DNA of 64,000 nt, taken from assembly GCA_934149245.1 (NCBI GenBank), contig CAKPER010000001.1, positions 41,072 through 105,071 of the forward strand. Reading direction: 5' to 3'. This DNA comes from an uncultured Bacilli bacterium (lineage in GTDB: Bacteria; Bacillota_I; Bacilli_A; RF39; UBA660). Both the position numbers and the translations under genes were made by a program. The stretch's first letter is position 1. The number at the start of each line of letters is the position of its first letter. The notes beneath the pieces are model-generated. The model had not been told where the DNA came from and searched no databases. It saw nothing but the letters and a program-made list of their open reading frames with translations. Shown one piece after another: positions 18,104 to 25,747 of the stretch.

Positions 18104-19561
18104 TTATCTTCCTCTCCTTATTGTAGCACTAATGGCTGTTGTGTTATCTTCACCAGCCTGAATTTCATCATAAAACTCACTTTCTGTAAATTGTTTTAAT
18201 TTACTCAATATTTCCTGATAATTTTCTTTAGTTATTTCTCCTTTTAAGCATTTTGCTTTTAATTCCTCTAACTCTTTCTTATAACTTGCTTTATTATTAA
18301 CAGCATGATGTACTAAATCTCTTGCTATTTGATCATCTTTACTATTAGCTGCTATTTCTACTACTTTATCGGTTCCTAATAAATCAGCTACTCCATCAGA
18401 GTATAACATTATTTTATAGTTTTTATTATCTCTTAAATTAATTTGATCAAACGTACAAGTTGGTGTTTCTTCAATTTGTCCACCTAAACATTTAATAATT
18501 CTATTACCATCTACATGAAAGCGGTCAAATGGTTCTGGAACCCCAAGCATATTAGGAACATTTTGACTCTTAGTAGCATAAATCATTTTATTATCTTCTG
18601 TTATTACTGCTTTAGAGTCTCCAATATTTCCTACTAAGATGTTATCTCTTTTAACAATAGCAAAACATAATGTTGTTCCTCCTGTATAAACTTTACTGTT
18701 TATCTGATTATTTATCTTGGCAACTTGTCTGTTTATTGCTCTTTCTAAATTTTGGTTATCATTATTATAATATTCTCGTGGGTCTAAACTTTTGAACCAT
18801 AAAAACATTTCTCTTGCTGCAATATTACTGGCTATTTCACCGTTAGCTAAGCCACCCATTCCGTCAGCAACTAACATTAGTCTGAATTCTGCATTTTGAG
18901 GATGACTACCTATATAGTAAGAATCTTCTTGACTTTTTCTAACATTTCCAACTGAGCTATAGGCATACATATTATTAACAAATGACTCAGCCTTTTTAAA
19001 ACTAGTCTGTCTTCCTTCTAAAATAGCCTGTTCTAATTCTGAATATGGTTCATAATAATTGATATTTTGTGGTATAGGCATTTCTATTTTGGGGCTCGAA
19101 CTAAACTTTTTTGGATCAACTTGCTGAGTCATGATTTCTTTATTTAATATGTTATAGCAAACTAGTTCTTTGAAATACTCTAATGTATCTTCATGAATAT
19201 AGTAATTACCATTTTGCTCTGTAACATATTTACCAAATTCTTCTGGAGCAAGCATTCTACGAGCCGTTTCTATTATTAGACATTGATAATTTTCTTTAGT
19301 GTATTTTTCCATTTCTTTTCTTATGTTAAATTCTCTAGTAAATTTTTCATACTCATTATTCTCAAGTTTAGATAAGGTTTCATAAAGAAATAAACCATAT
19401 TCATGTTCTGTATATGGCTCTAATTTAGCTGTATCATCTAATATTTTTAATGTTTTAGCACCATATACTACTTTTATTGATGTTAATTTAGTTGCTTGTA
19501 ATAGTTTTTGATATAATACCTGATATCTTTCAGGATGCATTTTTTCTATTTCAATTGTCAT
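18104..19561 (-). CDS. PP2C-type serine/threonine phosphatase with unknown N-terminal region
   Basis: The 485-residue protein has a helical N-terminal region of about 190 residues that I do not recognise, then a complete PP2C domain: GNVRKSQEDSYY, VADGMGGLANGE, GNIGDSKAV, MLYSDGVADLL and AGEDNTTAIS carry the metal-binding aspartates. It would dephosphorylate Ser/Thr proteins in the cytosol. No partner Ser/Thr kinase gene is seen nearby. Its start overlaps the DUF1292-like gene by 11 bases and has AAAGGAT upstream. Confidence 0.85.
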   Translation of the reverse strand: MTIEIEKMHPERYQVLYQKLLQATKLTSIKVVYGAKTLKILDDTAKLEPYTEHEYGLFLYETLSKLENNEYEKFTREFNIRKEMEKYTKENYQCLIIETARRMLAPEEFGKYVTEQNGNYYIHEDTLEYFKELVCYNILNKEIMTQQVDPKKFSSSPKIEMPIPQNINYYEPYSELEQAILEGRQTSFKKAESFVNNMYAYSSVGNVRKSQEDSYYIGSHPQNAEFRLMLVADGMGGLANGEIASNIAAREMFLWFKSLDPREYYNNDNQNLERAINRQVAKINNQINSKVYTGGTTLCFAIVKRDNILVGNIGDSKAVITEDNKMIYATKSQNVPNMLGVPEPFDRFHVDGNRIIKCLGGQIEETPTCTFDQINLRDNKNYKIMLYSDGVADLLGTDKVVEIAANSKDDQIARDLVHHAVNNKASYKKELEELKAKCLKGEITKENYQEILSKLKQFTESEFYDEIQAGEDNTTAISATIRRGR

Positions 19562-19820
19562 TATTATTATCCTTTCTTATTTTTTCTTTATAATCTTCGA
19601 TTATTTCTTCAAATAATGGTAATACATCAACATCTGTTACTTCTTCTAATTTATTATTAATATCTAATTTAGCCCCATATAGATTAAACTCACCTTTTTC
19701 GTTTTGCAGATTATCTGTATATACAATGTAATTTGAGTTATCAAAGGTAAATCTTATTAGTATGTCATAATTTAATTCTTTATTATCTTTATCATATATT
19801 TTGATATCACATTTTTCCAC
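19551..19820 (-). CDS. DUF1292-like small protein
   Basis: This acidic protein of 89 residues contains the pattern of YrzB/DUF1292 proteins: a beta-rich core (YDILIRFTFDNSNYIVYTDN) and a closing VLPLFEEIIEDYKEK. The function of the family is unknown. It starts with GTG at 19820, ten bases behind AGGTGG. It is the first gene of an operon with the PP2C phosphatase and the phosphohexomutase. Confidence 0.6.
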   Translation of the reverse strand: MEKCDIKIYDKDNKELNYDILIRFTFDNSNYIVYTDNLQNEKGEFNLYGAKLDINNKLEEVTDVDVLPLFEEIIEDYKEKIRKDNNNDN

Positions 19821-19858
19821 GGTATATCTTCCACCTCTCTCCTAGTCTTTATAAGAAT

Positions 19859-19887
19859 ATGATACTTTATTATTATTGTTTTGTAAA
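19859..19887 (-). promoter_or_regulatory. Promoter of the DUF1292-PP2C-phosphohexomutase operon
   Basis: TTTACA, 17 bases and TATCAT stand on the minus strand about 40 bases before the GTG start. Confidence 0.7.
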
Positions 19888-19916
19888 CATTTTGAATTAA
19901 ATTTGACATTAAATAG

Positions 19917-19953
19917 AAAAAGAACTAACAAATGATTAATTTTATTAGTTCTT
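19917..19953 (-). terminator. Terminator of the split LysM gene
   Basis: Nine-base perfect arms AAGAACTAA and TTAGTTCTT with a T-run on the minus strand stand six bases after the LysM stop codon at 19959. Confidence 0.85.
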
Positions 19954-19958
19954 TACTG

Positions 19959-20567
19959 TTATGGTACTAATAATTCATCCCCTATATTTATTAAGTTTGA
20001 AGTTAAATTGTTTAAACTTTTTATTTTATCTACTGTTGTATTATATTTTTTAGCAATACTGTATAAGCTATCTCCTGATACTACTTTATAAGTTTTTGTG
20101 CTAGATGTATTGCTAGGAAGTTTTAATATTTGACCTATACTTAGAATTTTTGAATCTAAGTTATTTAAACTTTTTATTTTATCTACTGTTGTATTATATT
20201 TTTTAGCAATACTGTATAGGTTATCTCCTGATACTACTTTATAGGTTTTTGTACTAGATGTATTGGTGTCATTAGGAAGTTTTAATATTTGACCTATACT
20301 TAGAATATTGGACTCTAAGTTATTTAAACTTTTTATTTTATCTACTGTTGTATTATATTTTTTTGCAATACTGTATAAGCTATCTCCTGATACTACTTTA
20401 TAAGTTTTGACATTAGAATTAGTTTCTTCTGTATTACTAGATGAAGTTGGGATTTTTAAACTACTACCTATAGTTAGATTATTAGAAGTTAGGTTGTTAT
20501 ATGCTTTTAGTTTATCTACAGTAGTATTATATTTTCCAGCTATACTATATAAAGTATCACCTGATAC
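19959..20567 (-). pseudogene. 3' part of the split LysM protein gene (four LysM repeats, no start)
   Basis: Reading the minus strand from the element boundary gives SGDTLYSIAGKYNTT and then three more LysM repeats of the form YKVVSGDSLYSIAKKYNTT, ending in GDELLVP and TAA at 19959. No start codon or ribosome-binding site precedes it. It is the separated C-terminal part of the amidase-like LysM protein whose 5' part lies at 24196-25032. Joining the two across the element keeps the frame through an intact LysM repeat, so this is an interrupted gene rather than a decayed one. LysM repeats bind peptidoglycan or spore cortex. Confidence 0.85.
20554..20567. repeat. Left attachment site of the element (attL)
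   Basis: GTATCACCTGATAC is itself an imperfect inverted repeat (GTATCA-CC-TGATAC). It matches 13 of 14 bases of the right boundary at 24236. The central CC is the probable crossover dinucleotide. Confidence 0.75.
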
Positions 20568-20572
20568 AATTT

Positions 20573-22138
20573 TTATGCAACATTTTTAAATGTAAATATA
20601 ATATCTATCGTTTTATCTTGATAGATATAAATCTTTTCAATTAAATTTATAATTAATTCTCTAGTTGGATTTTCAAGTGATAAAAATTCATTTATATATT
20701 TTTCTATTTGTTTGTTATCTATTTTATTTTCTTCTATTTGTTCATTTTTAAGATTATCAATTTTCTTTTTATTATTATCTATTTCAGTTTTAATATTTTC
20801 ACTTACTCTTAAGTATTGTTCTTCATCAATAATACCTTTTAATCTATCCATATATGTTTTATCTAGACTTTCAGTTAATTTATTATTTGTTATCTCTAAA
20901 CTTTCAATTTGTTTTTTTATCTTTAAACTATTATCTTCAAACTTTATATTATTAATAGATTCTTTTATCTTGTTTTTATCTAAATACTTTTTACATACAT
21001 CCCTTATATTATCTAAAATAACATTTTCTAATACTTCATAATTATTTGTATGGGTTGTACAGACATGATATTTTGAATATGTTCTATAATAATCACAAGT
21101 AGTATAACTTCTTTCTGTCTTATTTTGGTATCTAATTGTAATTCTGTGTTTACAATCCCCACAATATAAAAGTCCATCTAATAAGTAAAATCTTTTTTTC
21201 TCTGGCCTTTTAACATTTTTAGGTAAAAGTGTTTGTACATAATTAAATGTACTCTTGTCAATAATTGCCTTGTGTGTGTTTTCTACTATTATGTAATCAT
21301 CTGGACTATTTTTAACCGTTTTCTTTAGTTTATAATTAATCTTTTTATTCTTACCTTGTACTGCATCACCTGTATAAATTCTATTAGTTAAAATTGCCTT
21401 TATAGTAGTATCTACCCATACTCCATATTCTTGTGATATACAATTATTATTTATACATTTTGTATTCCATATATAGTTATAATAAGATGCTGGTGTTTTT
21501 ATTTTTCTTTTAGTAAGTTCTTGAGCAATATAATGATATGTATTACCTTTAAGTGCTAAATCAAATATTAATTTAACAACACTTGCTTGCTCAACATTCA
21601 CTACTAAATGATTCTTATTAGTTGGATCTTTCATATACCCAAATGGACATCTTCCTGATACATATAAGCCATCTTTCATTCTTGAATGCAAACTACTTTT
21701 AATTTTTTTAGAAATATCTTTGGCATACATATCATTCATTATGGCTTTAAAAGGTGCAATATCATTATTTGTATTGTCTATAAAAGTATCTATACCATCA
21801 TTAATAGCAATATATCTAATATTATTATTTGGAAAAAATTTTTCTATTAATTCTCCAGTACCTATATAATCTCTACCTAATCTAGACATATCTTTAGTAA
21901 TAATCATATTGATTTTGCCTAATTCAATATCTTTCATCATTCTCTTAAATGATGGTCTATCAAAATTAGTTCCAGAAAATCCATCATCTACATATTCATC
22001 AACTACTATATAATTGTTTTCTTTTACATATTGGTTAAGTAAACTTCTTTGACTAACAATACTATCAGATTCTACATTCCCATCATCTCTTGATAATCTT
22101 ATATAAAGTCCTACTTTAAAACTACTATTCCCTACCAT
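20573..22138 (-). CDS. Large serine recombinase
   Basis: The 521-residue protein has an N-terminal resolvase domain: GLYIRLSRDD with the catalytic serine, DEYVDDGFSGTNFDRP, and KDMSRLGRDY with the catalytic arginines. A recombinase domain follows (FGYMKDP, then TNRIYTGD), a zinc ribbon (LYCGDC, CDYYRTYSKYHVC) and a long coiled coil (about residues 400-480) that usually controls integration against excision. It lies at the element end with its stop inside the att arm, the usual integrase position. Start ATG 22138 overlaps the previous stop (TAATG) and follows GGAAGGGAG. Confidence 0.93.
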   Translation of the reverse strand: MVGNSSFKVGLYIRLSRDDGNVESDSIVSQRSLLNQYVKENNYIVVDEYVDDGFSGTNFDRPSFKRMMKDIELGKINMIITKDMSRLGRDYIGTGELIEKFFPNNNIRYIAINDGIDTFIDNTNNDIAPFKAIMNDMYAKDISKKIKSSLHSRMKDGLYVSGRCPFGYMKDPTNKNHLVVNVEQASVVKLIFDLALKGNTYHYIAQELTKRKIKTPASYYNYIWNTKCINNNCISQEYGVWVDTTIKAILTNRIYTGDAVQGKNKKINYKLKKTVKNSPDDYIIVENTHKAIIDKSTFNYVQTLLPKNVKRPEKKRFYLLDGLLYCGDCKHRITIRYQNKTERSYTTCDYYRTYSKYHVCTTHTNNYEVLENVILDNIRDVCKKYLDKNKIKESINNIKFEDNSLKIKKQIESLEITNNKLTESLDKTYMDRLKGIIDEEQYLRVSENIKTEIDNNKKKIDNLKNEQIEENKIDNKQIEKYINEFLSLENPTRELIINLIEKIYIYQDKTIDIIFTFKNVA

Positions 22139-22317
22139 TAATTACAACTCCCTTCCATTTGGGAATAATGAGTATGATTACATGGTAGCTCCCTATCTAA
22201 ATAATTGCAAGTCATGTTCAATTTCTTTTGTAATTCTATTTTCAATACTTCAGTTATTATTTCATTTAAAGATTTAGAATTATCTTTAAACTTTAAATTA
22301 ACTTTGTATTTAACCAT
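22138..22317 (-). CDS. Small protein translationally coupled to the recombinase
   Basis: This protein of about 59 residues starts MVKYKVNLKFKDNSKSLNEI at the ATG 22317, 11 bases behind GGAGG, and ends CN with its TAA sharing a base with the recombinase ATG. A longer frame from TTG 22335 starts inside the ribosome-binding site and is unlikely. It has a beta strand, a helix and two Cys-containing segments (MTCNYL, LPCNHTH). I do not recognise it. Its position suggests a recombination accessory or regulator. Confidence 0.6.
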   Translation of the reverse strand: MVKYKVNLKFKDNSKSLNEIITEVLKIELQKKLNMTCNYLDRELPCNHTHYSQMEGSCN

Positions 22318-22411
22318 AGAGTTTAATACCTCCAATTAATTCTATGGTTTTAATTTTTGTAATATTACTTGGTATGATTCTCACATACCCAATAATATTA
22401 CTTAATTTCAT
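22310..22411 (-). CDS. 33-residue frame in the recombinase leader
   Basis: An ATG at 22411, seven bases behind GGAGG, opens MKLSNIIGYVRIIPSN, and the frame ends GGIKLYG at 22310. It overlaps the start of the next small protein (22317) and contains its ribosome-binding site. The strong Shine-Dalgarno and overlapping arrangement support translation. Function unknown. Confidence 0.5.
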   Translation of the reverse strand: MKLSNIIGYVRIIPSNITKIKTIELIGGIKLYG

Positions 22412-22427
22412 AATCCTCCTTATTCAT
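22398..22427 (-). CDS. Nine-residue leader peptide frame
   Basis: ATG at 22427 behind GGAGATGATG encodes MNKEDYEIK and stops at 22398, inside the next frame. Its codons contain the GGAGG used by the 33-residue frame, so its translation would open or block that site. It is the first step of a cascade of overlapping small frames before the recombinase. Confidence 0.4.
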   Translation of the reverse strand: MNKEDYEIK

Positions 22428-22450
22428 AAACATCATCTCCTTTTACTTGG

Positions 22451-22480
22451 ATGATACCTCTCTTAAAATGTATGAGTCAA
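22451..22480 (-). promoter_or_regulatory. Promoter of the recombinase operon with flanking inverted repeat
   Basis: TTGACT, 18 bases and TATCAT stand on the minus strand upstream of the leader peptide. The -10 hexamer lies within TTGGATGATA (22447-22456), which is repeated inverted as TATCATCCCAA at 22506-22516, so a dimeric or looping regulator could bind across the promoter. Confidence 0.6.
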
Positions 22481-22552
22481 GTCATTTACTATAGCAAGTT
22501 TTGTCTATCATCCCAAAATGATTCATAATTTAATAAAATATGAAATAGCAGG

Positions 22553-22699
22553 ATAAGAAGATGGTGTAATAGCACGCGCTTTTCCTTATAAAATAAGGAC
22601 TTGTGTATACACCATTCTTATTTCGTACTTACGAAATTCAACCTACAAAATAGATTTATATATAGGATGATTATTAAACAAGTCTTTATATTATAAGAC
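22553..22699. other. Structured non-coding stretch of the element (three hairpins)
   Basis: A long stem (22553-22568 with 22608-22621, one 2-base bulge) encloses a perfect hairpin TCCTTA/TAAGGA (22583-22599). Directly after it come the perfect TTTCGTA/TACGAAA (22621-22636) and GTCTT/AAGAC (22682-22699). Between the recombinase promoter and the cargo terminator there is no gene. It may be a small RNA, a replication or transfer origin, or a recombination-directing site; the sequence does not decide. Confidence 0.45.
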
Positions 22700-22710
22700 A
22701 TTAGAACAAT

Positions 22711-22763
22711 AAAAAAACATCCTACTATCTAATTTTCGTTAGATTTTATAGGATGACTTTTTT
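22711..22763. terminator. Bidirectional terminator after the element cargo
   Basis: CATCCTA pairs with TAGGATG around an inner ATCTAA/TTAGAT stem. A-run and T-run flank it, so it can work in both directions. It lies just after the stop of the 67-residue protein. Confidence 0.85.
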
Positions 22764-22774
22764 ATTTATTATTA

Positions 22775-22978
22775 TTATTCATTTAAGTACTTTTCCATTA
22801 TTGATGCTATTAATGCTTTAGATTCAGGCAGTAACTCATTTATTTTATAAGGATAACTTGTATCTGCTTTACTAATAATGGTTTGTTTTAATTCTTCTGG
22901 TATTTTATCAATTAAATCTTTGCTAAGCCTAATTAATGTCATATAGACTTCTGTATATATTTTTCTTTCTCTATCCAT
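22775..22978 (-). CDS. Small helical protein paired with the PARP-like cargo gene
   Basis: This 67-residue protein starts MDRERKIYTEVYMTLIRLSK at ATG 22978, eight bases behind GAAGGAG; a longer frame from 22996 lacks a site. It is predicted helical, with IPEELKQTIISKAD and LLPESKALIASIMEKYL, and has no membrane segment. It begins one base after the stop of the PARP-like gene, so the two are co-translated. Co-expression suggests an immunity or accessory role, which is speculation; I do not recognise the family. Confidence 0.6.
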   Translation of the reverse strand: MDRERKIYTEVYMTLIRLSKDLIDKIPEELKQTIISKADTSYPYKINELLPESKALIASIMEKYLNE

Positions 22979-22979
22979 A

Positions 22980-24122
22980 CTATAAACTCCTTCCATTACT
23001 TCTAGATGGAAACTGACTAAGCATTTCTTGAGCCTTTAATAAAAATTCCATATCTAAATCATTTAATTTTCTTATACAATCCTGTATCGTCATTTTCCTT
23101 TGTTTTGAAGCTTCGCTCACTTTAAATCTAGGTAATATCGGTGATAAATTAACACATGATAAAACTTCAGGATTAACAACCTTATCACAACAGATGTTAT
23201 CTCCCATTAACATACTACCTCCCTTAACTATGTCAGAAAATATATAATTTTCATTTGAATAAAGGGAATTATCACTCATTGATGAAAAATAGAAACTTTT
23301 CATTCTATTTATATCATCATTATCTTCCAACGAACTAATTGGTACAAATGCTAAATAAGGTTCTGTATTGCCAAATTTATTCCAACATTTATTAAAAAAA
23401 TCCAAAATTTCTTTTCTATCTTCTTCACTCATGTTATTTTTTTCAATCAATTTTGTTATTGTTAAAAGACAGGTTTCATAATCTCTGTTTGCATAACCAT
23501 GTTTATTCTCTTCTGGTACCAATCCCCATGCATAGCAATGGTTGCCTCCACAGAATTGTCCAAACCATTCAGGGGAATCAGCATAATGTAACATACTGTG
23601 TGGATTACTATCGTAAAACCAACCATTTTTTTCATTTTTGATATCTAATGTTCCCCAACCTAAAGGATTATCATTACCATATTTACTATAAATTGAAGCA
23701 ATATGCATAAGTTCCATCTTATTTTCTTGTGAAGATTGTGAAAATCCAAGTCCATATTTCATATTATTTTCTATTGCCTTACTATTTCCAGCATGAAAAA
23801 CATAACCATTTCTAACAAAATTTTCAAAAGCATAACTAATAATAGCTTCTATTTTACTATCAATTTCATGATGTGGAATTCCTATTTTATCAGCAATTCT
23901 TAATTTTAAAAATTGAATTTGTTGTTTTTCATCAGTTAAGTGCATATATTCTTCAATGCCTTCTGATTCTTTAAACAAAACACAATAGCCAATCATTCTA
24001 GAAAAATTTTTCTCTTGCAATTCTTTTTCATCATATGTCATTTCTCTTTTTTTCATAAAATAATATTGGATTAAAGCATTATTTAAGCATTCAGATATAA
24101 TTTTTCCAATATCAATATTCAT
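22980..24122 (-). CDS. PARP-like (H-Y-E clade ART-like) protein, element cargo
   Basis: The 380-residue protein has a helical N-terminal region (1-105), then GYVFHAGNSKAIENNMKYGL (about 106-125). This matches the first strand and helix of PARP-type ADP-ribosyltransferases (xLxHGx6IxxxGL), with Ala replacing the usual Gly after His and Gly replacing Thr/Ser. MLHYADSPEWF (about 177) could supply the second-motif Tyr. A late NPEVLSCVNL resembles the third strand. The catalytic third residue is not certain. No signal peptide or membrane segment is seen. It is the first gene of the element cargo operon, with GGAAGAAGATG upstream. Related layouts occur at 34046 and 35228. Confidence 0.5.
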   Translation of the reverse strand: MNIDIGKIISECLNNALIQYYFMKKREMTYDEKELQEKNFSRMIGYCVLFKESEGIEEYMHLTDEKQQIQFLKLRIADKIGIPHHEIDSKIEAIISYAFENFVRNGYVFHAGNSKAIENNMKYGLGFSQSSQENKMELMHIASIYSKYGNDNPLGWGTLDIKNEKNGWFYDSNPHSMLHYADSPEWFGQFCGGNHCYAWGLVPEENKHGYANRDYETCLLTITKLIEKNNMSEEDRKEILDFFNKCWNKFGNTEPYLAFVPISSLEDNDDINRMKSFYFSSMSDNSLYSNENYIFSDIVKGGSMLMGDNICCDKVVNPEVLSCVNLSPILPRFKVSEASKQRKMTIQDCIRKLNDLDMEFLLKAQEMLSQFPSRSNGRSL

Positions 24123-24195
24123 TTTATCATCTTCTTCCTTATTATAAATTAATACAGTTTTATTCTATACATTTTAATTATACCATGTTTCTTTA

Positions 24196-25032
24196 TTATT
24201 TTATTAAAAAATACTCATTATTCCCCATAAAAATGGTATCCCCTGATACTACTTTATAAGTTTTGACATTAGAATTAGTTTCTTCTGTGTTACTAGATGA
24301 AGTTGGGATTTTTAAGCTACTACCTATAGTTAGATTATTAGAAGTTAGGTTGTTATATGCTTTTAATTTATCTACAGTAGTATTATATTTTCTAGCTATA
24401 CTATATAAAGTATCACCAGATTTCACTTTATAATATATTCCATTAGTTGGCTTGGAAGATGCAATATTTAAATAGCTTAAAATAGCTTCTACTACAGCAT
24501 CACCTAAATCACTTACATTATTGTTTATGATATTAAAATCATTAGTATTATTAGGGTTACCATAATATATAATTAGAGTTTCATTATTTTTTGTATCCCT
24601 AATTAAAGGATTATAATCTAAGGAAGTATCACTGGGAAGTCTTCTTTGGTAATATTTATTTACTTTTATATTTTTAGATTTAAAACTGTTTGCAAGTGTT
24701 TCTGCTAGATTTCTTGTATTTCTGAGAGCATATACTATTTGAATTCCTTCTTCATCAGGAGATAAAGCATTTGATATTACTATCACATCATTTCCACTTC
24801 CGTAAAGGGATTTTATTTTATTAGTTCTATCTTCTATACTTAGAGTTTCATCATTATTTCTGGTTAAAGATACAGGAATATTTTTTTCTTTTAGTTTATC
24901 ATAGATATATTTGCTAATTTCTAAATTAAAATCTTTTTCTATCAAATTATCTTTTGTTTTCCCTATATCATCACCACCACGATATGGATCTATTACGATC
25001 TTTTTAGAGGATATTCGATCAAATTCACACAT
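24196..25032 (-). pseudogene. 5' part of the split LysM protein gene: amidase-like domain plus one LysM
   Basis: The frame opens at ATG 25032 behind GTGGTGAT. Residues 1-190 resemble N-acetylmuramoyl-L-alanine amidase (Amidase_3): KKIVIDPYRGGDDIG, then NLEISKYIYDKL and LTRNNDET. The zinc-binding His of the usual GHGG is Arg here, and the second His (SIHANA in active enzymes) is Asn in VISNALS, so it is probably catalytically dead. LysM 1 (YYKVKSGDTLYSIARKYNTT) follows, then LysM 2 is cut after VSGDT and the last 12 codons come from the element. No signal peptide is seen, as in some spore-coat LysM proteins. Confidence 0.8.
24236..24249. repeat. Right attachment site of the element (attR)
   Basis: GTATCCCCTGATAC differs from the left site by one base and is in the same orientation. 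Element sequence CATAAAAATG lies immediately to its left, mirroring the ATTTTTATG just inside the left site. Confidence 0.75.
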
Positions 25033-25078
25033 TTTATCACCACTTAATTATATGATTAGGTAGGATAAAATATGGCTA

Positions 25079-25714
25079 TTATTTAGTAACATCTAATTTG
25101 TTTATTTTTATTCCTAATTTTACAAATTTCTTTTCATATTCTGTAGGAATATTATCTTGAAGGTATTTAGGGTTTTGATATAAATCATTTGTATAATAGT
25201 TTATATTGTAGCCATAACTTTCTAGAGATTCTTTGGAATAATTAAACAAGTCTATGTTATCAGTTTTCATAATGATATGTTCTTTTGCTTTAAAAATTTT
25301 ACTATATTTTTCTAGAAATATTTTGCTTGTTAATCTTCTTTTTTCGTGTCTTGCTTTAGGCCATGGATCGGAAAAATTTAGGTATATAGTATTTATTTCT
25401 TTAGCGAATACTTCATCGATATTTAAAGCATCCATTCTAATTAATTTTAGATTTTTTAGCTCCAATTCATTAGATTTTTTGATAGCTCTTACAATAACAC
25501 TATCAAATTTTTCTATACCTATAAAGTTTATATTTGGATATTTAATGGCATTTTCGATAATAAAATCTCCTTTTCCCATACCTATTTCAATATTTATTGG
25601 ATTATTATTTTCAAAAATGCTTGCCCAATTTCCCTTATAATTAGTCGGATTACTTATAAAATATGTTCCTTTTTCAATTATTTCGTTGGCACCTTTTACA
25701 TTTTTTAAACGCAT
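25079..25714 (-). CDS. trmB: tRNA (guanine-N7-)-methyltransferase TrmB
   Basis: The 211-residue enzyme forms m7G46 in tRNA using SAM. It shows the family order: IEIGMGKGDFI (SAM loop), NFIGIEKFDSVIVRA, LNFSDPWPKARHEKRRL (the catalytic and tRNA-binding block) and the C-terminal TEYEKKF. AAGGAGTG precedes the ATG at 25714. It lies between pdp and the split LysM gene. Confidence 0.93.
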   Translation of the reverse strand: MRLKNVKGANEIIEKGTYFISNPTNYKGNWASIFENNNPINIEIGMGKGDFIIENAIKYPNINFIGIEKFDSVIVRAIKKSNELELKNLKLIRMDALNIDEVFAKEINTIYLNFSDPWPKARHEKRRLTSKIFLEKYSKIFKAKEHIIMKTDNIDLFNYSKESLESYGYNINYYTNDLYQNPKYLQDNIPTEYEKKFVKLGIKINKLDVTK

Positions 25715-25747
25715 TATTTGTCACTCCTTGCATATAAATATTTCTTG

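Larger units (their letters stand above)
20561..24242. mobile_element. 3.7-kb serine-recombinase element inserted in a LysM gene
   Basis: The element lies between two 14-bp sites inside LysM coding sequence. It carries, all on the minus strand, a 380-residue PARP-like protein, a 67-residue protein, a structured non-coding stretch, two tiny frames, a small protein and a large serine recombinase whose stop codon lies 12 bases from the crossover. When the inner ends are joined they form CATAAAAATGGTATC / GATACAATTTTTATG arms, 14 of 15 bases symmetrical, as in attP sites of serine integrases. No replication, transfer or capsid genes are present, so it cannot move between cells by itself. Precise excision would restore the LysM frame. 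Confidence 0.82.

Noticed and set aside
22775..24122. Proven toxin-antitoxin pair
   Set aside because: The order and size fit, but neither protein matches a known toxin or antitoxin closely enough to name; kept as hypothesis only.
20561..24242. Integrative conjugative element or prophage
   Set aside because: There are no relaxase, coupling, secretion, capsid or replication genes in the 3.7 kb.
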